Numbered from the stretch's first letter, positions 25,423 through 33,367 are shown. The stretch is DNA of 64,000 nucleotides from JAKZVK01 sp965237575 (GCA_965237575.1 CBDEGI010000004.1:3596001-3660000); one strand, 5' to 3'. Translations and numbers: made by a program. The notes: generated by a model from the letters alone, not told the origin.

Positions 25423-26828
25423 ATGCCGGACGCCGCCGGCAATCTGGCCTCGATGCAGTCGTCGAACGCGAACGGCGCTTGGACGACCTATACTTGGGAC
25501 GCGGCGAACCGGTTGGAGATGGTGACGGATCAACGCCTGGGCGAGACGAGCCTGTTTGAGCACGACGCTGTGGGCAACCCGGCAAGGGTGACGTACGGTA
25601 ACGCTCTTCAGACCGACATCGCCCGCGATCTGCTCTATCGGGTAACCCGTCAGGACGTCGTCAACGCCGCGGCGCCAGTTGCCTTCGACTACACCCTCGA
25701 CCCCACCGGCCGGCGTCTGAGCTTGACCGACGCCGACGGCCGTACGGCCGACTACCAGTACGACGACACCTACAAGCTGACTCGCGAGGACGTGACGGGC
25801 GACCCGTCCGACGACGGTGCTCTGGTCTACACCTATGACCCGGTCGGCAATCGCATGGAACTCTTCTCGACGCTGACGGCCGTCCCGGGCGCGACCTACA
25901 CCTACGACTTGAACGACCGGCTCAACGCCGACACCTACGACGCCAACGGCAACACGCTCGCGAGCAGCGGCAACCGCTCGCGTACGACTTCGAGGATCGG
26001 TTGCTGCACTACAACTCAGGCGAGGTCGTCAACGTCTACGACGGCGACGGCAACCGCGTGCTGCGGACGCGCGGCGCATCGACGACGGCTTACCTGATCG
26101 ACGAGTTGAATCCGACCGGCTTCGCGCAGGTCGCCGAAGAGATCACCGACGGCGCGGTCACGGCGACGTACGCGCTGGGCACCTGGCGGACGCACCAGGT
26201 GCGCTGGGAGAGCGGCACCGCCGCCCCGAGCTACTACGGCTACGACGCCCACGGCAACGTCCGCGCCTTGCTTGACGCAAATCGGTCAGCGACGGATCGC
26301 TATGAGTACGATGCCTTCGGGAACCTGCTGGCGACGAACGGCACGACCTTCAACTCCTACTTCTACACCGGCGAGCAGTTCGATCCGACGATGGGACTCT
26401 ACAACCTGAGGGCGCGCTGGTACGGGCCGCCGGCGGGTCGGTTCGCGACTGCGGACAGGTTCGAGGGCCCGCATTTCGCCTTCCTCTGTGGATGCAACAA
26501 CCCCACCTCCTGTGACTGCTGCCAGGAGTTGAAGCGCGATTCCACCGATCCGAGGCATCATTTCTATCTCTATGCAGGTGCCGATCCTGTTGGAAACAAA
26601 GATCCTAGTGGAAAAGGGTTTATCAGCTTCGTGTCTAGGTTGGTTTCCGAGATAAGGGTCTTCGTGGCAGTTGCCCAAATGCAAAAGCAGGGCGTGTGTT
26701 CCCTTTTGTTCGCGGCTGAACTGGCAAGTTGCGCTGCGATACTGGTAGCTCCCCTTCAGCAGAAATGCCTGTTGCGGGCCACCTTCAACAACTTCCGTTG
26801 CTTGCGGGGCTTGCCACCGGCGCCGTGA
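25423..26828 (+). pseudogene. Rhs-core fragment 1 with C-terminal tip, 5'-truncated and frameshifted
   Basis: YD-repeat protein fragment (TYTWDAANRLEMVTDQRLGE, FDYTLDPTGRRLSLTDADG, YTYDPVGNRMELFSTLT) ending in the Rhs core-associated motif YEYDAFGNLLAT ... ARWYGPPAGRFATADRF. A one-base loss near 25976 breaks the frame; restoring it gives AYDFEDRLLHYNSGEVV, matching fragment 2. After YAGADPVGNKDPSGKG comes a unique ~70-residue tip with a hydrophobic stretch (LLFAAELASCAAILVA). Full Rhs proteins exceed 1,000 residues and start with export or anchor domains, all absent here, so this may be a silent tip-donor cassette. Confidence 0.75.
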
Positions 26829-26861
26829 GTTCCGTAGCTGACAATATCGGTCGTGTCCGAC

Positions 26862-27755
26862 ATGTTCGAACATTACACTCATGAAGCAAGAACCATCGTC
26901 TTCTCGGCCAAACAAAGGGCGTCCGAAACGGGTGCTACAGAAGTTGGTCTGGAGCACATTCTCTTTGCGTTACTCCAGAACGACGCGGCATGGGGTCAGG
27001 CGATCAAATCGCGAGAGCACGTCCAACGCGATCTTCTGGAGCGAACAGCAGAGGTTCGCGAACCTATCTCTCCTGGAGATTTACCTCTGAGCGCCGAGGC
27101 GCTCAGGGTGCTCACATTTGTTTCTGTAGACGCTGCAGCGGCGAACACGAAAGAGATCGATGGAGCGCATTTGCTTATGGGTTTGACACGCGCCGAAGGC
27201 ACTTGGGTCGCCGACCTTCTACGTAGAAACGGTCTGACGCCTCAGCTCATCCAACCTGGCGTAGCGACTCACATCACAGGAAGGAGCCTCTGGCAGCGTG
27301 GCTCGCACTGGTTGAGGCGGTTTCGGTGGATTCGGCAGGCTCGGCGGATATCTTCAGCAGAGGACCTGTTGGGTGACGTAATTGCGTTAGCAGGGAAAGG
27401 CAGGAATCGTGCGGCCTTGAAACTGATCGACGATGTCATCGCTGACCCCGCGGAGGAACGGGACAAGCGAATCAGACTGCTCGCGCCTCTCGGAGTTACG
27501 ATTGCCTACTCGATGGGCGACTATGCCACAGCGAAGAGGTACTGCGAAACTGATCTTGCTCAAAACCCTCAAAGCCTTGTCTCCTTGTACGGAATGGCCG
27601 CCTATCTAGACTCCATGGGAGAGCACGAGGAAGCCCGAAAATATGCTAAGCGGTGTAGGCAACTAGCGCAAGAAGCCCCGCATCAGGGGAACGAAGGAGT
27701 TGTAGAACTCCTTGAAAAGCAGTTTCCTGGAATGGATTCTAAAGGCGGGAGCTGA
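26862..27755 (+). CDS. Clp N-terminal-domain protein with C-terminal TPR-like region
   Basis: A 297-residue protein. The N-terminus (MFEHYTHEARTIVFSAKQRA, then VGLEHILFALLQ and GAHLLMGLTRAEG) is the double Clp R/N motif that in ClpC binds adaptors and substrates; the AAA+ ATPase modules are absent. A basic linker leads to TPR-like helices (ATAKRYCETDLAQNPQSLVS, YLDSMGEHEEARKYAKRC). ATG 26862 aligns with ClpC starts; GTG 26853 is the alternative. It follows Rhs tip 1 by ~30 bases, so it could be its immunity protein. More AT-rich than its flanks. Confidence 0.65.
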   Translation: MFEHYTHEARTIVFSAKQRASETGATEVGLEHILFALLQNDAAWGQAIKSREHVQRDLLERTAEVREPISPGDLPLSAEALRVLTFVSVDAAAANTKEIDGAHLLMGLTRAEGTWVADLLRRNGLTPQLIQPGVATHITGRSLWQRGSHWLRRFRWIRQARRISSAEDLLGDVIALAGKGRNRAALKLIDDVIADPAEERDKRIRLLAPLGVTIAYSMGDYATAKRYCETDLAQNPQSLVSLYGMAAYLDSMGEHEEARKYAKRCRQLAQEAPHQGNEGVVELLEKQFPGMDSKGGS

Positions 27756-27892
27756 GCCCGAAATGCGCTGACGAGGGTGCTAAAACGGCGAGAACTGACA
27801 GTCGAAACGCGATAGCCTCAATCTCGCCGCGGCTACAACTCGCTGTATCGTGTGACGAGCGTCCCGATACAGGTCGCCAACGCCGCTCAAAC

Positions 27893-29329
27893 CCCAACGG
27901 GGCCTGGACGACCTATACTTGGGACGCGGCCAATCGGCTGGAGAGCGCGACCGATCAACGCCTGGGCGAGACGAGCTTGTTTGCGTACGACGCCGTGGGC
28001 AACCCGTCAAGGGTGACTTACGGGAACTCGCTTCAGACCGACATCACCCGCGATCCGCTCCATAGGGTGATCCGTCAAGACATTGTCAATGCCACCCCTC
28101 AGGTTGCCTTCGACTATACGCTCGACCCCACCGGCCGGCGTCTGAGCCTGATCGACGCGGACGGCCGCACCGTCGCCTACCAGTACGACGACACCTACAA
28201 GCTCACGCGCGAGGACGTTACCGGCGACCCAGCCGACGACGGTGCCTTGGTCTACACCTACGACCCGGTCGGCAACCGCATGGAGTTGTTCTCGACGCTG
28301 ACGGCCTTACCGGGGGCGACCTACAGCCACGACCTGAACGATCGTCTGAACGCTGACACCTACAACGCCAACGGTAACACCCTCGCGAGCAACGGCGACA
28401 CGTTCGCCTACGATTTCGAGGACCGCTTGATGGACTACAACTCGGGCGAGGTCGTCAATGTCTACGACGGCGACGGCAACCGCGTGCTGCGGACACGAGG
28501 CGCGTCGACGACGGCGTATCTGATCGACGAGTCCAACCCGACCGGGTTCGCACAGGTGGTCGAAGAGATCACTGACGGGACGGTCAACGCCACGTATACG
28601 GTCGGCACGTGGCGCACGCACCAGACGCGCTGGGAGAGCGGCACCGCAACCCCGAGCGCCTACGGCTACGACGCCCACGGCAACGTCCGCGCCCTGCTGG
28701 ACGCCAATCGCTCGGTGACGGACCGCTACGAGTACGGCGCCTTCGGGAATCTGCTGGCGACGAGCGGGACGACGTTCAACTCGTACTTCTATACCGGCGA
28801 GCAGCTTGATCCGACGATGGGGCTGTATGACTTGCGGGCGAGGTGGTACGGGCCGCCGGCTGGCCGCTTCGCCACGGGGGATAAGTTCGAGGGACTGGGA
28901 CGAGTAAACAGCCTGTTCAAAGTGATTGGCGGATTACCCGACGCACGGGATGAGCCGCTCGCGCCACATCATTTGTATGTCTACGTTGCGAATGACCCGG
29001 TCAATCAGCTTGACCCTACCGGCTACGCTAACTTCATCTCGAGAGGCACCTTTAACGTAGTCAGTTTAGGCGCTAGGAGAAACGCGGTGCGGATTGGACT
29101 TTGTGTCGCCTCTATATTCACAATAGTCGAAGGACTTCTCTTTGGTCCGGGACCAGCGTTCGGCCTTGGGCTTGCGGGGACAGCGTTCACATGTCATCCG
29201 AAATTACTGAATTTCATTCCTAAATTGTGGAATGAATCCAGCAAGAGACGCCTGTTCTTTGACGTGCGGCCACTAAAGATCATTCGACAGGCGGCAGCTT
29301 ACGGAGTCTTTCGCGGGGTAGTGCCTTAA
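27893..29329 (+). pseudogene. Rhs-core fragment 2 with a different C-terminal tip, 5'-truncated
   Basis: A near-copy of fragment 1 over about 1 kb (27893-28889 against ~25470-26465), intact in one frame from at least 27899 to the stop. It contains the same YD repeats and core end (GPPAGRFATGDKFEG). After VANDPVNQLDPTGY the tip diverges completely: about 105 residues with a hydrophobic segment (IGLCVASIFTIVEGLLFGPG) and a basic end. There is no clear start codon or ribosome site; upstream, 27830-27890 reads as decayed Rhs sequence in another frame. The tip is probably the functional, exchangeable part. Confidence 0.75.
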
Positions 29330-29352
29330 ACAAGTAAGCTCGGAGGTTGCGT

Positions 29353-29664
29353 ATGAATGGGATAGTAGAATCGCTCTGGCCCTTGCTGATAATCGTTCCA
29401 GGTGTGGCCGTATTGGAAGTATGGGGTAGGCGGGTGGGCAGGTTAGGACTGGCCAGAGCATGGGCGTGTATCGACGACGGTGGGTCACAAACATTCACGG
29501 GTCTTACGATGGTCGTCGGCTGCGTTGTTGGGGTCGCCTACTATCCGCGTCGGGAAAGCTACATCATCCCTTTGGTAGTCGCAATCGGGCTGCTTGGTTT
29601 TGGTATCCAGGGGATAAAGAGATCTGGCTTGTCCGAAACCGATGAAGCAGAACGTGATGAATGA
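29353..29664 (+). CDS. small membrane protein, candidate immunity gene for Rhs tip 2
   Basis: A 103-residue protein with three predicted membrane helices (LWPLLIIVPGVAVLEVWG, TGLTMVVGCVVGVAYY, IIPLVVAIGLLGFGIQG). ATG 29353 lies 6 bases after CGGAGG. It follows the Rhs tip after 23 bases and overlaps the next gene by 23 bases. No family recognised. Position and membrane character would suit immunity to a membrane-acting tip, which is inference. Confidence 0.55.
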   Translation: MNGIVESLWPLLIIVPGVAVLEVWGRRVGRLGLARAWACIDDGGSQTFTGLTMVVGCVVGVAYYPRRESYIIPLVVAIGLLGFGIQGIKRSGLSETDEAERDE

Positions 29665-29881
29665 TATTCATCTTCATCTCTGGAGGCTACGTCGCCAGCT
29701 ACTGGCTATAGGTGGGATCGTAGTGCTCGGCTATATCTACACTGCGCGATTCCGACTGCGCGGCTGGTCGCGTTCGTCTGCATATCTCTATCTAGTCGCT
29801 TTTCTGCTACCAACGGTTTGGCTGACATCAACTGCGATTTCGTCGTTTCAGCTGCCCGGCATAAAAGTTGGGTCGCGGTAG
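29642..29881 (+). CDS. small membrane protein abutting a group II intron
   Basis: A 79-residue protein with two hydrophobic segments (LLAIGGIVVLGYIYTARFRL; SSAYLYLVAFLLPTVWLT). It overlaps the preceding gene. Its last four codons and stop (VGSR, TAG) come from the 3' end of the group II intron that begins at 29872 on the other strand, so the gene may have been truncated or given a new end by that insertion. No family recognised. Confidence 0.45.
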   Translation: MKQNVMNDIHLHLWRLRRQLLAIGGIVVLGYIYTARFRLRGWSRSSAYLYLVAFLLPTVWLTSTAISSFQLPGIKVGSR

Positions 29882-29911
29882 GGACGCCAGTCGCCCGACG
29901 CCCCCCGCACA

Positions 29912-29943
29912 GATCCGTACGTGAGCATTAACTCATACGGCTC
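29912..29943 (-). ncRNA. group II intron domain V
   Basis: The minus strand reads GAGCCGTATGAG, a loop GTTAATG, then CTCACGTACGGATC: the conserved catalytic hairpin with its AGC triad and the paired arms GAGCCGTATGAG/CTCACGTACGG.... This is the most conserved piece of a group II ribozyme. Confidence 0.85.
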
Positions 29944-30022
29944 CTACCTCGGATAATGGCGGCGAGGACGCCGCAACGCGACATCCCTTCCGAGCGCCCG
30001 CCGGTCTCAGTGACACGGAGTG

Positions 30023-30163
30023 CCCGCCACTGGGTGCGGACCGTGCAACCCGACGAACGTTCTCCTTGGTCCGGGCCCTTCCCTCCAGATCCTCCGCCGA
30101 CGGTTGCCCGTCTTTGTTCGGACCCTTCGCAGGTACTACGGCCCAGTCCGACTCCTCGACAAC
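30023..30163 (-). pseudogene. N-terminal remnant of a group II intron reverse transcriptase
   Basis: About 47 residues (VVPAKGPNKDGQPSAEDLEG, then RARTKENVRRVARSAPSGG) resemble the N-terminal leader of group II intron-encoded reverse transcriptases. The polymerase (YADD), maturase and any endonuclease regions are missing. The frame runs straight into domain V sequence. Confidence 0.6.
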
Positions 30164-30580
30164 GTACACGTGGGGCGTACGGCTTGCGCCTTCCCCCACC
30201 GGCCTGTCGCTCGCAGGCGACAGAGCATTGCCGAGGTCTCCCGGTTCTCGCGCGGAGAGTTTCCTGGCGTGCACGGGTTCCCACGACCGCGCCGGGCTCG
30301 TGTGCCGCTCGCGATGACGCGACATGCGATGTGGCCTTCCCCTTCTGTCCACAGGGTCGGCGCCCGAAACTCAGGATTTCGCGGCTCCATAGCCGGCCCG
30401 CCAGTGCCTCTGTCAACGCTTCACCCGCCGTGTCGCCACAGCCGGCGCATGACTCGAGGTCAGCGTGGTTCGCTACTCCTTCACTGTGGGGCTCTCTCAT
30501 CCCCAACTCCCCGCCGGTTTATCCCGGCGCTTTCGGACAGGCTACTACTTTTCGATGGGGCTCAAGCGGTTGGTTCGGGG

Positions 30581-30690
30581 CCGGTCCAACGCCGCTTTCA
30601 GGGCTGGAAGGGTGTAGGGGGACAGGACCCTGGGTTTCGGCTTCGCCGGCACCCAGGGCTGACATCCGGTCGCCGCTGCGCGGCTAAGCC
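30581..30690. repeat. ~110-bp dispersed repeat, copy A
   Basis: Blocks shared with copy B (31982-32092) in the same order: CCAACGCC, CTTTCAGGGCTGGAA, ACCCTGGGT, CGGCTTCGCC, CACCCAGGGCT, GCCGCT and GCGGCTA. Several pairs are self-complementary (ACCCTGGGT/ACCCAGGG; GCCGC/GCGGC), so each copy can fold into hairpins. Not coding on either strand. Partial copies occur at 31711-31757 and possibly 63691-63780. Confidence 0.75.
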
Positions 30691-31217
30691 GAGGTCGCCT
30701 GCGTTGGCGGGGCGAGGGCCGGGCGGTGTTGGGTTGGCGGAGCGGTAGGCTGGTTCGTCAAGCACGTGGTTTGGTGAGACCGTGGCGCATGGCGGAGGCG
30801 TGGGTGCACGTTGGATCGAGGGAAGGCCGCGGATCTCAAGACCGAGATCCACGTTACGGGCTGAGTTCCGGTCGGTTCAGGCTGTTGGGTGGACACGGCG
30901 GTGCATGCCGAGGGTCCCGGCGTGCGGGACAGGTGGGGTTGGGCGTGTGCAAGGGAGTCGTGTCGGATGCGGCGGCATGTGGCAGGGGTTGAGCCGCCGC
31001 TTACAGGGCTCGGTTGGTTTTGAGGTCTTTCTTTTCCCCAGCGCTCACGCACTGGGCTGATATTTGGGCCGCCCCCTTCGGGAGCTGAGAGCCGAGGCCA
31101 TGCGACCGGGCTCAGCGGCCCGGGCTGATCGTTGGGCCAGCCCTTTTGAAGGCTGTGGGCCGTCAGAAAATTCGTTTGGATTCGCGAGAAATGTGCGCAG
31201 GAGGGACGGGAACGCGC
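30691..31217. other. noncoding repeat-rich stretch
   Basis: No convincing gene on either strand. It contains the second copy of the AAGGCCGCGGATCTC repeat (30823-30862) and GC-rich inverted stretches such as GGGCCGCCCCCTTCGGGAGC near 31067-31086. Codon-like open frames here are Arg/Gly/Pro-rich chance frames. Confidence 0.6.
30823..30862. repeat. dispersed repeat (AAGGCCGCGGATCTC type), copy 2
   Basis: Matches 24597-24636 over 40 bases with few substitutions and keeps the internal GGATCTC/GAGATCC pair. Confidence 0.7.
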
Positions 31218-31330
31218 TAGAATGGTAGCGGCCCCGACGGAAGTGGGAGCTTCCGCCGAGGCCTTTCGCCACCACGGACTAGGCCCGTGAGAGCGACAGT
31301 ACCATTCTAACGGGCCTGTGTCCGTGGTGG
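31218..31330. promoter_or_regulatory. two interleaved inverted repeats upstream of a small gene
   Basis: Arm A, TAGAATGGTA (31218-31227), pairs perfectly with TACCATTCTA (31300-31309). Arm B, CCACCACGGACTAGGCCCGT (31269-31288), pairs with the ACGGGCCT...GTCCGTGGTGG stretch at 31310-31330, with two or three unpaired bases. The order A-B-A'-B' means both stems can form together only as a pseudoknot, otherwise they compete. Arm A also contains a TAGAAT -10-like hexamer. The small gene at 31357 begins 27 bases later. Confidence 0.65.
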
Positions 31331-31356
31331 TCTTCTCGTGCGAGGGGAAGGTCATC

Positions 31357-31560
31357 ATGGACGTGCATGCGGTGTTGAAGGCGCTCTACCAGGAGCGCGA
31401 GTTGCTGAACCAGGCGATCGTCACGCTGGAGATTCTGGCGCGCGGCAAGGGGAAGCGGCGGGGCGTCCGCCGCGGTGGCTGCGCGAGGGGAGACCGGGAC
31501 GTCCCTCACGGCCCGGGAGTCGTGATTCGTCATCCGTCGTTCGTGATCCGTGATTCGTGA
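31357..31560 (+). CDS. small helical protein with a frame-shifted 'GRPP' tail
   Basis: The frame starts MDVHAVLKALYQERELLNQA and continues IVTLEILARGKGKRRG, a short amphipathic helix pair and a basic tail. From memory this is a multi-copy acidobacterial family whose tail normally reads RRGRPPxW. Here that tail (GRPPRWLREGR) is present in the +1 frame: a single missing base in CGGCGGGGCG gives GVRRGGCARG instead. The rest of the frame runs into the CGTGATTC tandem repeat. It follows the interleaved inverted repeats; ribosome site AGGGGAAGG. Confidence 0.55.
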   Translation: MDVHAVLKALYQERELLNQAIVTLEILARGKGKRRGVRRGGCARGDRDVPHGPGVVIRHPSFVIRDS

Positions 31561-31573
31561 ATCGTGATTCGTG
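31521..31573. repeat. short degenerate tandem repeat, second locus
   Basis: Variants of CGTGATTC/CGTGAATC repeat through 53 bases, continuing from the 3' end of the small gene. Same unit as at 23679-23708. Units abut without spacers, so it is not a CRISPR array. Confidence 0.7.
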
Positions 31574-31710
31574 AGGCGGAGGGCGCGTGGAGTTGTCCGT
31601 AGTGCCCCCGTTGCCACGGCGGGGGTGCGAGAAGTTTGGGGCCTGGGACCGACGTTCACCGACACCGGTCACAGGCCCCGAATCAATAGAAGGTGGGGTG
31701 GGCGACCGGT

Positions 31711-31757
31711 CCCCGGGTTGGCACCCAGGGCTGGTATTAAGGCGCCGCTGCGCGGCT
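31711..31757. repeat. partial copy C of the ~110-bp repeat
   Basis: CCCCGGGTTGGCACCCAGGG, then CTGGTATTAAGGC and GCCGCTGCGCGGCT match the 3' half of copies A and B. The surrounding 31574-31981 has no supported gene. Confidence 0.55.
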
Positions 31758-31907
31758 GGGAGCCTACTAGGGCGGAATGGGCGGGCGGGCGCAGGGGCTC
31801 GCCCCTACAACGGTATTAAGCGGGAACATAGGTGGAGTGCGGTTGGAAATGCGAGAGATTAGGATTTGAAAGTTGTGTGAGTCGAATTGGGGTGAGTGGG
31901 GCAAAGG

Positions 31908-31959
31908 GCGGGACAAGAGCCGAGCGGGGCTCGGCACGCCAGGGGCGCGCGCCACGTCG
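31908..31959. repeat. dispersed repeat (GCGGGACAAGAGCC type), copy 1
   Basis: GCGGGACAAGAGCC, CTCGGCACGCCA and CGCCACGTCG in this order are shared with 61067-61123. It is noncoding and lies just before repeat copy B. Confidence 0.65.
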
Positions 31960-31981
31960 AGGGGTATTGGCGGCGATGAGG

Positions 31982-32092
31982 GGCGGCCCAACGCCCCTTT
32001 CAGGGCTGGAAAGGTGAAGGGGGGAGGTACCCTGGGTGACGGCTTCGCCTACACCCAGGGCTAGACACCCGGTTGCCGCTTCGCGGCTAGGC
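31982..32092. repeat. ~110-bp dispersed repeat, copy B
   Basis: Second full copy of the unit at 30581-30690, about 75-80% similar by eye, same orientation. The 160 bases after it (to 32251) hold no gene I can support. Confidence 0.75.
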
Positions 32093-32251
32093 CCGGCTAC
32101 GCCAGGAATTCGATATGTGGGTGTTTTGGTACCGGGGCTGGGTGATGGAGCGAAGAGGCGAAGAGGTTTTGCGGAGGGTTGAGCAAGTATTCGGGGACGA
32201 GAAGCGATTGAGCAGTGCCCTCTGCCTTTCGGCCCACCGTTAACAAAAGGT

Positions 32252-32914
32252 TTGAGTGGCTGCGCCCGCCGCCAAGGCCAGATACTTGCCCATGTTGTTG
32301 AACACTTTCCGGCCGACGCTCTCACCGGCGCCATGGCGATCCATCTAGCCGAAGGACAATCGCTCGACGGCCGCTGGAGCACCGCGCCCGACCGGCCTCC
32401 GGCGCAGTACAGCGACTACACCACCACGGCCCTTAGCATCCGAGGCATGCAAGTCTACGCTCCCCCAGGCCGCCGGGAGGAATGCAACGAGGAGATCGGG
32501 CTCGCCAAGAAGTGGCTGCTGAGCGCGGCCCCGACGGCGACGGAAGAAACCGCCTTTCGCCTGCTAGGCCTGGGTTGGGCGAAAGCGACCCCGGCGGAAG
32601 TGAAAGGGCCCACGGAAGATCTTCTCACCGAGCAACGGAGCGACGGCGGCTGGGCGCAGTTGCCGAAGCTCGACAGCGATGCCTACGCCACCGCTCGGGT
32701 GTTGGTCGCACTTCATTGGGGTGGCGACGTCGCGACCCACCACCCGGCCTACCAGCGCGGCCTCAAGTATCTGCTCGACACGCAGTACGACGACGGCTCG
32801 TGGCCGTTCCAGCCCTATTTCGAGAGCGGTATACCCCACGGTGAGAACCAGTGGATCTCCGCCTGTGCGATGAGCTGGGCGTCGATGGCGCTGATGCTGG
32901 CAACCGAGCCGTAA
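32252..32914 (+). pseudogene. terpenoid-cyclase-fold (squalene/prenyltransferase-like) repeat protein, truncated
   Basis: A 220-residue frame with alpha/alpha-toroid repeats: DGRWSTAPDRPPAQYSDYT, EQRSDGGWAQLPKLDSDAYA and DTQYDDGSWPFQPYFESG. Relatives I recall are longer secreted proteins; this one lacks the N-terminal repeats and signal peptide, has only a weak TTG-type start, and the DDGSWPFQPYF junction seems to lack a few residues usually present after GSW. I regard it as the surviving C-terminal part. Enzymatic cyclase activity is unlikely. Confidence 0.55.
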
Positions 32915-32917
32915 AGA

Positions 32918-33367
32918 CTAGGCCGTCAGGACCTCGACGCTTTCTGGTACATGCTCAGCAAGCGCCTGAAGCCTGCTGTCGAAGGTGAGGAGCGTGGAGG
33001 CGTTGTACTCGGCCAGCCAGAACAAATAGGCGTCCGTCGTCTGTTGATGCCCAAGGATCTTTTCGAAGATCCGGCGAGCCGGTTCCTCGGCCGGAGCCGG
33101 CAGCGAACCCAGGTAGGAATGACGTGAATCTCGAATCAACAGCGCCAGCAAAGAGGCCGCTTCATCGGGGCTCTTGGCCACCCCGACAACCGATGGATTG
33201 GAAGAAAGCCTGATAAACCCCAGTTGTGTCAGCGCACAGGTCGCCCAGGGTTCATCGCTGTCTTCGAGTCGCTCGCACGCCGCGGCGTGGAACTGATGAT
33301 TGGGCCAGGTCAGTGCCAGAAGCACGTTGACGTCGAGAAGAAGGGGCCTAGATGTACCCTTCTTCAT
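32918..33367 (-). CDS. vapC: VapC-type PIN-domain toxin
   Basis: A 149-residue PIN-domain ribonuclease. Acidic metal-binding residues appear in LLLDVNVLLAL (Asp near the start), TTDAYLFWLAE and LLTFDSRLQAL, the usual quartet spacing. VapC toxins cleave tRNA or rRNA when released from the antitoxin. The start overlaps the 3' end of the antitoxin by 20 bases, so translation is probably coupled. Part of a dense toxin-antitoxin cluster. Confidence 0.88.
   Translation of the reverse strand: MKKGTSRPLLLDVNVLLALTWPNHQFHAAACERLEDSDEPWATCALTQLGFIRLSSNPSVVGVAKSPDEAASLLALLIRDSRHSYLGSLPAPAEEPARRIFEKILGHQQTTDAYLFWLAEYNASTLLTFDSRLQALAEHVPESVEVLTA

Larger units (their letters stand above)
29872..30550 (-). 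mobile_element. group II intron relic with its reverse-transcriptase gene deleted
   Basis: Read on the minus strand, this has the layout of a bacterial group II intron: a structured 5' region (AGCGAACCACGCTGACCTCG, GGTGAAGCGTTGACAGAGGC), a short remnant of the intron-encoded protein, then domain V (29912-29943) and a domain VI/3' end (GGCGTCCCTACCGCGAC). Intact relatives have a ~1.3-1.8 kb reverse-transcriptase/maturase gene in domain IV; here only ~140 bases separate the remnant from domain V. The 5' boundary is approximate because the GTGCG-type start is not clear. Identification is by recalled conserved motifs. Confidence 0.8.

Noticed and set aside
29933..30506. Arg/Gly-rich minus-strand frames as separate genes
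   Set aside because: They lie within the group II intron RNA; only the short stub at 30023-30163 resembles protein-coding sequence (maturase N-terminus).
30020..30748. Plus-strand Arg/Pro-rich frames over the intron region
   Set aside because: They are antisense to the intron structure and run into the dispersed repeat; no domain or start signal supports them.
31521..31573. Possible CRISPR array
   Set aside because: The units are 8 bases, degenerate and contiguous, with no spacers and no cas genes nearby. It is a simple tandem repeat.
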